From NCBI GenBank assembly GCA_017161665.1, contig JADFCT010000039.1, forward strand, positions 1 to 15,182: a DNA stretch of 15,182 bases, read 5' to 3'. Position numbers and translations under genes: made by a program. Under the pieces are notes generated by a model, which saw nothing but the letters and a program-made list of their open reading frames with translations, was not told the origin of the DNA and searched no databases. This stretch comes from Candidatus Sumerlaeota bacterium (GTDB lineage Bacteria; Sumerlaeota; Sumerlaeia; JADFCT01). Below are positions 7,758 to 13,972 of this stretch, piece after piece. Each line of letters opens with the position of its first letter. Within the stretch, counting starts at the first letter, position 1.

Positions 7758-7865
7758 GTTCTCCATGTCCAGAATAACGGACACAACAAATGATGGAAAT
7801 GACGGCGGGGCGCCGGCGCGGTGGCATCTTTTTTTGAACCATGAAGAATAGAAGGAAAGAAGATG

Positions 7866-7890
7866 GTTGCGCGAATCGCCATGGCGCAAC
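7866..7890. repeat. GTTGCGC/GCGCAAC inverted repeat next to copy B
   Basis: Arms at 7866-7872 and 7884-7890 are perfect complements around an 11-nt centre. GC-rich sequence (7891-7959) joins it to copy B, so it may be an outer module of a longer version of the element that copy A lacks. Confidence 0.45.
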
Positions 7891-7959
7891 GTCGCAAAGC
7901 GCGCCGGGGCGCGGCGCCGCTTCCATATAAGGCCCGCGCCACAGAGGCCAAACATCCGC

Positions 7960-8124
7960 CAAGCCCCGAAGGCGGCGGCACATAATTGCCCAGGGTGGAG
8001 CGACCGATAGGGAGCGGAGCCCTGGGTCAGAGAACAGGCGACTGAGGCGCCGGCGCGATTTTTGCCGCGCAGCGCGCAAAAAGCGTGACGGCGCCGACAG
8101 CCGTCCGTCAGCGGTTTCAATTTT
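7960..8124 (-). repeat. Intergenic two-hairpin element, copy B (inverted partner of 5927-6092)
   Basis: Read on the minus strand it matches copy A: diverged start (8124-8099), identical 56-nt core (8098-8043), a variable ~10-nt spacer, then the CCCAGGG/CCCTGGG hairpin block with isolated substitutions, ending in a shared CGGGGCTTG. The two copies point towards each other around the CE15 gene, about 1.9 kb apart. Confidence 0.85.
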
Positions 8125-8219
8125 GCACGTGAGATCCATGCATCGGCGGGGCGCCTGGCGTGATGGCACACCGGCGGACGCGCCCGATGTCGGACATATT
8201 TTAAAGAAGGAATCGCACA

Positions 8220-8615
8220 ATGAGAAAAGTGGTCGCAACTGTCGTATTGGTGGGATGGGTGGTCTCGCTCTCGGGCTGTGTCAGCCTGAGCCGTTCGGAG
8301 AAAACCATGCTTCGGGAACTGGAGGGGTATGGGATTTCCAAGACCGAGGAAAAAGTAAAAAGCGCGCCTCTGGCTGGCGCTCTCAACCTGTTGCCGGGCA
8401 TTGGCAATTTTTATCTGGCCGCTGGCACGGACGAAGGCTCGCAAGCCCTGTATGGCGTGTTGAACCTTTTGACATGGCCCCTGTCCATTTTGTGGGGTGT
8501 TCCCCAGGCGGCGATTGACGCGGGAACCATCAACAAGCAGGAAACGATTTATTATTATCAGTTCAATCCACAAGGGAAGAAGGAACTCGAAGCGCTCAAG
8601 GCGCAGCAAAACTGA
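8220..8615 (+). CDS. Small conserved lipoprotein of unknown function
   Basis: 131 residues. GAAGGA (8206-8211) sits 8 nt before the ATG. Residues 1-20 are a lipoprotein signal with lipobox LSGC, so C20 would be lipidated and the mature protein membrane-anchored. After a charged stretch (22-48) comes a hydrophobic, Gly/Pro-containing region, PLAGALNLLPGIGNFYLA (50-67), a charged gap, then LYGVLNLLTWPLSILWGVPQAAID (78-100) and a polar C-terminal tail with INKQETIYYY. This layout, with NLLPGxGNFYLAxGT and WGVPxAAIDAxTIN, matches small conserved lipoproteins I have seen in several Gram-negative groups that have no assigned role. The paired hydrophobic hairpin suggests membrane association. It appears monocistronic, with a strong hairpin 25 bp after the stop. 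Confidence 0.8.
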   Translation: MRKVVATVVLVGWVVSLSGCVSLSRSEKTMLRELEGYGISKTEEKVKSAPLAGALNLLPGIGNFYLAAGTDEGSQALYGVLNLLTWPLSILWGVPQAAIDAGTINKQETIYYYQFNPQGKKELEALKAQQN

Positions 8616-8640
8616 GTATTTACCGATCGGGCCGGAAGGA

Positions 8641-8668
8641 CCCCACGGAACACGACCGTTCCGTGGGG
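8641..8668 (+). terminator. Strong hairpin after the lipoprotein gene, probable terminator
   Basis: A perfect 11-bp stem (CCCCACGGAAC at 8641-8651, GTTCCGTGGGG at 8658-8668) closes a 6-nt loop. It can extend outward through GGAAG/CTTCC past a 2-nt bulge. No T-run follows directly, so termination may be weak or the hairpin may protect the 3' end. Confidence 0.55.
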
Positions 8669-8700
8669 CTTCCGCCCCGAACGGAAGAGAGCCCCCACCG

Positions 8701-8726
8701 CCCTTTCTCTTCCCCCCCTCCCCCCC
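8701..8726. other. Pure 26-nt polypyrimidine tract (G-rich on minus strand)
   Basis: Every base from 8701 to 8726 is C or T, including two runs of seven C split by one T. The minus strand has matching G-runs, with another G5 just beyond (8692-8696 complement). Such tracts can form G-quadruplex or triplex structures. It ends 20 bp before a strong promoter. Confidence 0.7.
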
Positions 8727-8746
8727 ATTTTCTGATCACATTTAAA

Positions 8747-8774
8747 TTGACAGATTGATTCATCTTGAGATAAT
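8747..8774 (+). promoter_or_regulatory. Near-consensus sigma-70 promoter
   Basis: -35 TTGACA (8747-8752, perfect), 16-bp spacer, -10 GATAAT (8769-8774, five of six). It points at the secreted-protein gene at 9055 and predicts a start near 8781, giving a leader of roughly 275 nt. Confidence 0.65.
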
Positions 8775-8778
8775 GCCC

Positions 8779-9054
8779 ATTGCGCCAATGAAGAGGCGCA
8801 ATGACTTGGTCTTTTAAACAAAACATTCTGGTGTTTGAATGCCACTTACCCGTGAAAGGAGGGACGCGAATGGACAATCCACAGAGACTGTTCGCAATGA
8901 GCAATCTCTCCATACCCCAAACCGGAGGGGGGTGAGGTTTTTCAGTCCGCTGGGCGGACAAACGCCCATGCTGCCGCGATGCTTCGGTATGCGATCGCTT
9001 TCGCCGGCGTCGCGTAAAACCTGAAAGTGGTTGTCAAAGAAGGAGGCATGTATC
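8779..9054 (+). promoter_or_regulatory. Long structured 5' leader, candidate cis-regulatory RNA
   Basis: Inverted repeats visible are: ATTGCGCC/GGCGCAAT (8779-8786 and 8795-8802) at the predicted start, with a T-run about 8 nt later; an outer AGGTTTT/AAAACCT pair (8935-8941 and 9016-9022) enclosing GTCCGC-TGG-GCGGAC (8945-8959); and a small TTCG-capped stem near 8979-8990. The outer pair closes about 20 nt before the AGGAGG site (9041-9046). I recognise no known riboswitch class. Confidence 0.4.
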
Positions 9055-9570
9055 ATGTCACTCACAGTCCTCAAGCGCATCAGCGCCCTTGGATTCGTCG
9101 TCCTGCTGGCGTTATCTTCCCCCGTCGCCATGGGCGGTCCCGCCAAGGATCCCGTCAAGGGCTCCGGCGTTTCTTACCTTGTGCTCGCGCCCCCGCCGCA
9201 GGACGTCATCATGCAGTTCGCTGGAACGGCCGATCTGGTCATCCGCGGTGAAGCGGTCACCGCCGATCTGTTCGTGGAAGCCTACAGCGTCAAGGTCAAC
9301 AAGGCGGGCGTGCAACATGTGGTCGCCTCGCACCAGTTCACCTTCCCGGATGGCAGCACGCTCGTGACGGCCGACAAGGAAGTGGTCAAGCCCACAAAGA
9401 CGCCCGGGGTGTACAAACTCAAAGCGACCATGAAGATCGTCTCGGGGACCGGCGTGTACGAAGGCGCCACCGGACGCTTGACCGCTCACGGCGCCGTAAA
9501 CACGAACGACTTGCCGCCGGTAGTGGAGTTCGCATTAACGGGAGCCATTTCAAGTCCCGCCGTCGAATGA
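9055..9570 (+). CDS. Small secreted protein, possibly allene-oxide-cyclase-like beta-barrel
   Basis: 171 residues from the ATG at 9055, chosen for the strong AGGAGG (9041-9046) 8 nt upstream; an in-frame ATG at 9031 would add eight residues and has no such site. Residues 1-27 are a signal peptide (SPVAMG). The mature part alternates short hydrophobic and polar stretches expected of a beta-barrel, with FTFPDGSTLV (95-104) and GTGVYEGATGRLTAHG (131-146). The G-T-G-x-(F/Y)-x-G-A-T-G pattern recalls the allene-oxide-cyclase-like/calycin barrel found in many uncharacterised secreted bacterial proteins; this is motif memory, not a profile match. No catalytic residues can be assigned. It has its own promoter, leader and terminator, so it is a single-gene unit. 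It might bind a small hydrophobic ligand, but that is speculation. Confidence 0.75.
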   Translation: MSLTVLKRISALGFVVLLALSSPVAMGGPAKDPVKGSGVSYLVLAPPPQDVIMQFAGTADLVIRGEAVTADLFVEAYSVKVNKAGVQHVVASHQFTFPDGSTLVTADKEVVKPTKTPGVYKLKATMKIVSGTGVYEGATGRLTAHGAVNTNDLPPVVEFALTGAISSPAVE

Positions 9571-9593
9571 ATCGGGGCAGGAATCAAGCATTG

Positions 9594-9623
9594 GGGCGAC
9601 GTTTTGACGTCGCCCATTTTTTT
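9594..9623 (+). terminator. Intrinsic terminator after the secreted-protein gene
   Basis: A perfect 9-bp stem (GGGCGACGT at 9594-9602, ACGTCGCCC at 9607-9615) with a TTTG loop is followed by A and seven Ts (9617-9623). It lies 24 bp after the stop codon and is a textbook rho-independent terminator. Confidence 0.93.
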
Positions 9624-10000
9624 ATGTTTTGAATATTGTCGGCGGTGACAGAAGGGGATTGCTCGCTCTTGAACGATTGACCTCCGAAGGAACGGATACT
9701 TCAGAAAAGGATAGGATTGTACTTCTTTTAACGGGCCACCCAAGAGGTGGAGAATACGCGTGAACCCTTGGCCCAAGTCCGATATACGCGGGAGCCTGTC
9801 CAGCCAGCGTGGCGGATGGAGCGGCGCAAGCCAATCATTCACTTGAGGGGAAACCAGATAAGGTATCATCCTACTTTAAAAGAATACATCTGATTTTTCC
9901 CTTGAACTTCCCTGAAAGATTTGCTCTTTGTGCCCTCCGCGGTTGGGATGGGGGAATTTTTGGGAGACGGACGGTCAAATCCGGTTGGAGGATGATTGAC
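9624..10000. other. 377-bp gene-free region upstream of dprA
   Basis: I see no gene, tRNA or clear repeat. The dprA frame stays open back to 9809, but that part lacks DprA homology and a ribosome binding site, so I treat it as non-coding. No convincing promoter stands out; transcription of dprA must start somewhere here because a strong terminator precedes it. Confidence 0.5.
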
Positions 10001-11293
10001 ATGTCCCGGGAGACGGTTCAGGAGGACGCGCGATGGCGTCCGTGGCTCCAGTTACGCTTCGCCAAAGGCGTGACGCGGCTGCGGATGGCCCGGCTGATTG
10101 AGGCGTTTGGCGACGCGGAAACGGCCTTGGGCGCTTCCGCTCGGCAGCTGACGGACGTTCAGGGCATCACCCATGACGTGGCCCGGGCCATCCTGGACGG
10201 GGATTGTGAACTGGACCTGGATGCGGAACTGGATCTCCTCGAGACGCATCGGGTGCGACTTCTTTTGCGGGGGGATACCGGTTTCCCCGAAGCGCTGGAG
10301 GCGATGGACGATCCGCCCGGTCTGTTGTACTGTATGGGCGCGTTGCAGGACAGCGACCGATTGGCGGTCACGGTGGTGGGGACACGCAACACGAGCGGCT
10401 ATGGGCGGACGGTTTGTCAGGATATTGCGGGGCGTCTGGCCGAGGCGGGATTGACCATCGTCAGCGGTCTGGCCCTGGGGATTGATACGGCGGCCCATCG
10501 GGCGGCGCTGAGGCGAAACGGCCGAACCATCGCCGTGGTCGCCCACGGGCTGACGCGGATCTATCCCGAGGAAAATGAAGGTCTGGCGTGGGATATTGTG
10601 CATCACGGGGCCATCTTGAGCGAATATCCCATGCGCGCGGCGCCGGATCGTTTTAATTTCCCCGAACGCAATCCGATTATGGCGGCTTTGGGACTGGGGA
10701 CGCTGATCGTTGAGGCGCCAAGCAAAAGCGGCGCGCTGATCACGGCCCGCTGCGCCGCGGATATGGGACGGACGGTGTATGCCGTGCCCGGGGATGTGAC
10801 GCGCGCGGGCAGCCAGGGTTGCCTCCAGCTCATCCGCGACGGCGCCACACTGGTCACAGCGGCCGCTGAAATCATTGAGGATTTGGCGCCCCAGTTGCGG
10901 GACTACCTCGACAGCCGCCCGCGCGACGACGGGACGCCAACGCAAACGGATGCGGAGGAGACGGCGGACGGCGAACGGGGTGGGGAGCCCGCCGACGGCG
11001 CGCCGACCTCCGAACCCTACCAGCCGACCCTGAGTTTCGAAGAGGCGCAGTTGATCGAGATCATCCGACGCGATCCGGCTCATTTTGATGTGTTGTACGA
11101 GCGGGCGCGCGCCCTGGGCATGGAGGTGGACGCCGGCCGACTGTCCACGCTCCTGTTGGAACTGGAACTCAAGGGACTGGTCCGTCAGGCGCCCGGCAAG
11201 ATGTTCATCGCCGAAGAGGGCGTCGAATACCGCTGGACCGACCCCGGCGACTACGAAACGAATCAGAATTCACCCGGATACGAACGGGTATAA
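10001..11293 (+). CDS. dprA: DNA-processing protein DprA (Smf)
   Basis: 430 residues from the ATG at 10001. GGAGG (9987-9991) lies 9 nt upstream, whereas the ATG at 9992 touches it. DprA binds incoming single-stranded DNA in the cytoplasm and loads RecA during transformation. Residues 1-70 form a helix-hairpin-helix-like region. The Rossmann domain (about 85-300) shows VVGTRNTSGYG (125-135), SGLALGIDTAAH (155-166), RIYPEEN (186-192), SEYPMRAAPDRFNFPERN (207-224) and EAPSKSGALITAR (238-250). An acidic, low-complexity linker (about 305-340) leads to a winged-helix domain (345-405). Two usually conserved spots differ: NP replaces the common NR in FPxRNRI (P225), and the SxGxNxLI motif reads SQGCLQLI (271-278). 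It probably shares a transcript with topA 44 bp downstream, a common gene pairing. Confidence 0.95.
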   Translation: MSRETVQEDARWRPWLQLRFAKGVTRLRMARLIEAFGDAETALGASARQLTDVQGITHDVARAILDGDCELDLDAELDLLETHRVRLLLRGDTGFPEALEAMDDPPGLLYCMGALQDSDRLAVTVVGTRNTSGYGRTVCQDIAGRLAEAGLTIVSGLALGIDTAAHRAALRRNGRTIAVVAHGLTRIYPEENEGLAWDIVHHGAILSEYPMRAAPDRFNFPERNPIMAALGLGTLIVEAPSKSGALITARCAADMGRTVYAVPGDVTRAGSQGCLQLIRDGATLVTAAAEIIEDLAPQLRDYLDSRPRDDGTPTQTDAEETADGERGGEPADGAPTSEPYQPTLSFEEAQLIEIIRRDPAHFDVLYERARALGMEVDAGRLSTLLLELELKGLVRQAPGKMFIAEEGVEYRWTDPGDYETNQNSPGYERV

Positions 11294-11337
11294 ATAAATG
11301 TATCTATTGGAATACAAGCATAGGACGAACGATAAAC

Positions 11338-13746
11338 ATGGTTGACGCAGCGAAAAAGACAGCGGTGAAGAAAACGGCCGCCAAGAAAACGACCGCGAAG
11401 AAAAAAGCGGCTAAGAAAAAAGCGGCCCCCAAGAAAACCACGGCGAAAAAGACGACGACGGCCTCTAAATCCCGGGCCGCCGTCAAGGTGATTCCGGGCC
11501 AATCATTGGTCATTGTCGAGAGTCCAACCAAAATTCGCACACTGTCGCGCCTGCTCGGCAAGGACTATACCATCATGGCCTCCGTGGGCCATGTGTCGGA
11601 CCTGCCCACCAAAGAACTGGGGGTGGACGTGGAGGACGGCTTCAAGCCCCGGTATGAAACCATTCGCGGCAAAGCCAAGGTCCTGAACGATCTGAAACGG
11701 GCGGCGAAAACGGCTGAAAAAGTGTACCTCGCGCCGGACCCTGATCGCGAAGGCGAGGCGATCGCCTGGCATGTGGCTCAGGCCATCGACAAACCCCCTG
11801 AGTCGGTCTTCCGCATCACCTTCGACGAAATCACCCGGCGAGGCGTGGAGCAGGGGCTGGCCTCTCCCCGACAGATTGATATGGCCCTCTTCGAAGCCCA
11901 GCAGGCGCGCCGAATCCTGGATCGCCTGGTGGGGTATAAGATCAGCCCCCTTTTATGGAAGAAGGTCCGGCGCGGCTTGAGCGCCGGCCGCGTTCAGTCC
12001 GTGGCCGTGCGGCTCATCTGTGAGCGCGAAGAGGAAATCCGCGCCTTTAATCCCGAGGAATACTGGTCCATTGACTTGAAGGTAGAGGCCGAAAATCCTC
12101 CACCCTTTGCCATGGCGTTGGCGCAGTTCCAGGGCGAAAAGGTGAAAATCGGTAATGAAGAACAGGCCCGGGCCATTCTGGACGCCGTGGGCGGTGGTCC
12201 GCTGGATATCCAGTCCATCCAGACAAAGGACGCCCGCCGGCATCCCGCGCCCCCCTTTATCACCTCGACCCTCCAACAGGAAGCGGCTCGCAAACTGCAC
12301 TTTACCGCCAAGCGAACCATGTCGGTGGCCCAACGGCTCTATGAAGGGGTGGAACTGAACGGCGAGCATATCGGTTTGATCACTTATATGCGAACCGATT
12401 CGACTCGTATCGCCGGCGAGGCCTTGACCATGGCCCGCGAGTATATCACCGGGAATTATCCGCCCGAATACCTGCCCGAAAACCCCAACGTCTATCGAAC
12501 CAAGAAAAGCGCCCAAGACGCTCACGAGGCCATCCGGCCCACCGATGTGTCCCTGACGCCGGATATGCTGAAAGGCAAACTCGACAAAGACCAGCAACGC
12601 TTGTATGAACTGATCTGGAAACGGTTCCTCGCCTCCCAAATGACCAGCGCCGTCTTTGAACAGACGCGCGTGGAGGCCGTGGCGCCGGAGGCCAGGGATT
12701 ATCTGTTTGTCGCCACCGGGCAGGTCTCGAAATTCAAGGGCTTTCTGACCCTTTATCAGGAAGGCCTCGACGATCAGGCCGAAGATCCCAACGCGTCCAA
12801 AAGCCTGCCGAAAATGAATGAAGGCGAAAAATTGAGCGTGTTGGAAATCCTTCCCAATCAACACTTTACCCAGCCCCCGCCGCGATTCACCGAAGCCACA
12901 CTGGTCCGGGAACTGGAAAAACAGGGCATCGGACGGCCCTCCACCTACGCATCGATCATCAGCGTCATTCAGGAAAAAGAATACGCCATAAAGGACCGAA
13001 CCCGCTTTGCCCCCTCCGAATTGGGCGAACTGGTCAATGGCTTGCTGGTCGAATGCTTCCCCAACATCCTGGATGTGGGCTTCACGGCCAACATGGAAGA
13101 CCGGCTTGATCACGTCGAAGACGGCAGCGTGGAATGGCACGGATTGCTGGACGCCTTTTACAAGGACTTCGAGCCGACGCTCCAGGAAGCCACCCAAAAA
13201 ATGCGCAACGTCAAGGCCGAAGCCCAGGAAACGGATATCGAATGTGATCAGTGCGGAAAAAAAATGGTGATCAAGTGGGGACGGAACGGCAAATTCCTCG
13301 CCTGTCCCGGCTATCCGGAATGCAAAAACACACGAAATCTGGATAAAGATGGACAGGTCGTCGAAGAGGACCGCACGCCCGAAGAACTCCAGCAGACCTG
13401 CCCCAACTGTGGCCAGAATTTGGTCGTCAAAACCGGACGCAACGGCCGATTCGCCGCCTGCCCCGGCTACCCGAACTGCAAGCACGCCGAGGCGATCAAG
13501 ACCGGCGCCAAATGTCCGAACGACGGGTGCGACGGCGACCTGGTGGAACGGTACTCCGCGAAAAAGAAATCAACCTTCTATTCCTGCAACCAATGGCCCA
13601 AGTGTAAATACATCGCGCCGGCCAAACCGGTCGCCGGAACCCGCTGCGCCGAGTGCGGACACAGTTTCCTGGTCGAAGACCCCAAAGCCGATCCCCCGGG
13701 CCTCCGCTGTCCCGCCGAGGGGTGTGGGTATAAAATCACCCTGTAA
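11338..13746 (+). CDS. topA: DNA topoisomerase I (type IA) with lysine-rich N-terminal tail and four C-terminal zinc fingers
   Basis: 802 residues. The enzyme relaxes negative supercoils by transient single-strand cleavage. The toprim domain begins near 56 with VIVESPTK (E61) and has DPDREGEAIAWH with D134 and D136 for magnesium. The catalytic tyrosine is Y350 in GLITYMRTDST, next to R352. The SAGRVQSVAVRLI and GIGRPSTYASII stretches are also typical. Four C4 zinc-finger modules run from C636 to the end: CDQCG, CPNCG, CPNDGC and CAECG, each with a second Cys pair. The unusual part is residues 1-50, a histone-H1-like Lys/Ala/Thr tail with 18 lysines; toprim normally begins within a few residues of the start. 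The ribosome binding site is weak (AGGA at 11322-11325, 12 nt away), consistent with co-transcription with dprA. Confidence 0.97.
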   Translation: MVDAAKKTAVKKTAAKKTTAKKKAAKKKAAPKKTTAKKTTTASKSRAAVKVIPGQSLVIVESPTKIRTLSRLLGKDYTIMASVGHVSDLPTKELGVDVEDGFKPRYETIRGKAKVLNDLKRAAKTAEKVYLAPDPDREGEAIAWHVAQAIDKPPESVFRITFDEITRRGVEQGLASPRQIDMALFEAQQARRILDRLVGYKISPLLWKKVRRGLSAGRVQSVAVRLICEREEEIRAFNPEEYWSIDLKVEAENPPPFAMALAQFQGEKVKIGNEEQARAILDAVGGGPLDIQSIQTKDARRHPAPPFITSTLQQEAARKLHFTAKRTMSVAQRLYEGVELNGEHIGLITYMRTDSTRIAGEALTMAREYITGNYPPEYLPENPNVYRTKKSAQDAHEAIRPTDVSLTPDMLKGKLDKDQQRLYELIWKRFLASQMTSAVFEQTRVEAVAPEARDYLFVATGQVSKFKGFLTLYQEGLDDQAEDPNASKSLPKMNEGEKLSVLEILPNQHFTQPPPRFTEATLVRELEKQGIGRPSTYASIISVIQEKEYAIKDRTRFAPSELGELVNGLLVECFPNILDVGFTANMEDRLDHVEDGSVEWHGLLDAFYKDFEPTLQEATQKMRNVKAEAQETDIECDQCGKKMVIKWGRNGKFLACPGYPECKNTRNLDKDGQVVEEDRTPEELQQTCPNCGQNLVVKTGRNGRFAACPGYPNCKHAEAIKTGAKCPNDGCDGDLVERYSAKKKSTFYSCNQWPKCKYIAPAKPVAGTRCAECGHSFLVEDPKADPPGLRCPAEGCGYKITL

Positions 13747-13841
13747 ATAAGGGCGATGGAAATAAAAAAAACATAAACGCGTTTCTTGGAAAGGAATGGT
13801 TTCCTGGAACGAAGCGGCCGGTATATGTTTTTTGTTTTCCG

Positions 13842-13888
13842 AACAGGCGCCCCCCATAAAGCCATCGTAAAGAAGGGCTGCGCCTGTT
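13842..13888. terminator. Long-loop inverted repeat after topA
   Basis: AACAGGCGC (13842-13850) and GCGCCTGTT (13880-13888) are perfect 9-nt complements around 29 nt, with an inner AGCC/GGCT pair (13859-13862 and 13876-13879). No T-run follows. It may end the topA transcript or be a processing site. Confidence 0.35.
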
Positions 13889-13903
13889 AGGGTCGTTGCG
13901 TCT

Positions 13904-13941
13904 CCCCGACTACTTATTGTAATCCCTCCAGGATGTCGGGG
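13904..13941. promoter_or_regulatory. CCCCGAC/GTCGGGG inverted repeat in the leader of the glycyl radical enzyme gene
   Basis: Seven-bp arms (13904-13910 and 13935-13941) enclose 24 nt and are followed by CGGTTTTAAGG, about 20 nt before the AAGGA site. It could be a weak terminator for upstream transcription or a leader or operator element for the downstream gene. Confidence 0.3.
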
Positions 13942-13972
13942 CGGTTTTAAGGATTTTGCGTAAGGAAAAATC

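Larger units (their letters stand above)
7758..8219. other. 462-bp gene-free region with repeat copy B
   Basis: No supported gene. It contains a GC-rich stretch with a GTTGCGC/GCGCAAC hairpin, repeat copy B and the leader of the small lipoprotein. No convincing intrinsic terminator follows the CE15 stop; TGTCC and GGACA arms near 7768-7784 form only a weak stem. A long minus-strand open frame through this region runs across the repeat and is not credible. Confidence 0.55.
8616..9054. other. 439-bp gene-free region: terminator hairpin, pyrimidine tract, promoter and structured leader
   Basis: No gene is supported. The region reads as the 3' end of the lipoprotein unit followed by the promoter and a long 5' leader of the gene at 9055. 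Small open frames crossing 8814-9158 lack start signals. Confidence 0.6.

Noticed and set aside
7572..8609. 345-codon open frame on the minus strand
   Set aside because: It runs antisense through the lipoprotein gene, across repeat copy B and into the CE15 gene. Its middle is just the translated repeat, and no ribosome binding site or domain is seen.
8860..8900. Resemblance to a cyclic-di-GMP-I riboswitch (GTGAAAGG followed by AGGGACGCGAA)
   Set aside because: Only the short GAAA-GGGACGC-like part matches. The conserved second stem and receptor segments of that class are not found downstream.
9809..10000. Upstream extension of dprA to the ATG at 9809
   Set aside because: The added 64 residues have no DprA homology and no ribosome binding site, while GGAGG lies at ideal distance from the ATG at 10001.
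10052..11083. 343-codon open frame on the minus strand inside dprA
   Set aside because: Arg/Gln-rich shadow of dprA codons with no start signal.
11953..13485. 510-codon open frame on the minus strand inside topA
   Set aside because: Antisense shadow of a strongly conserved GC-biased gene. Its translation is Gly/Phe/Val/His-rich without recognisable domains.
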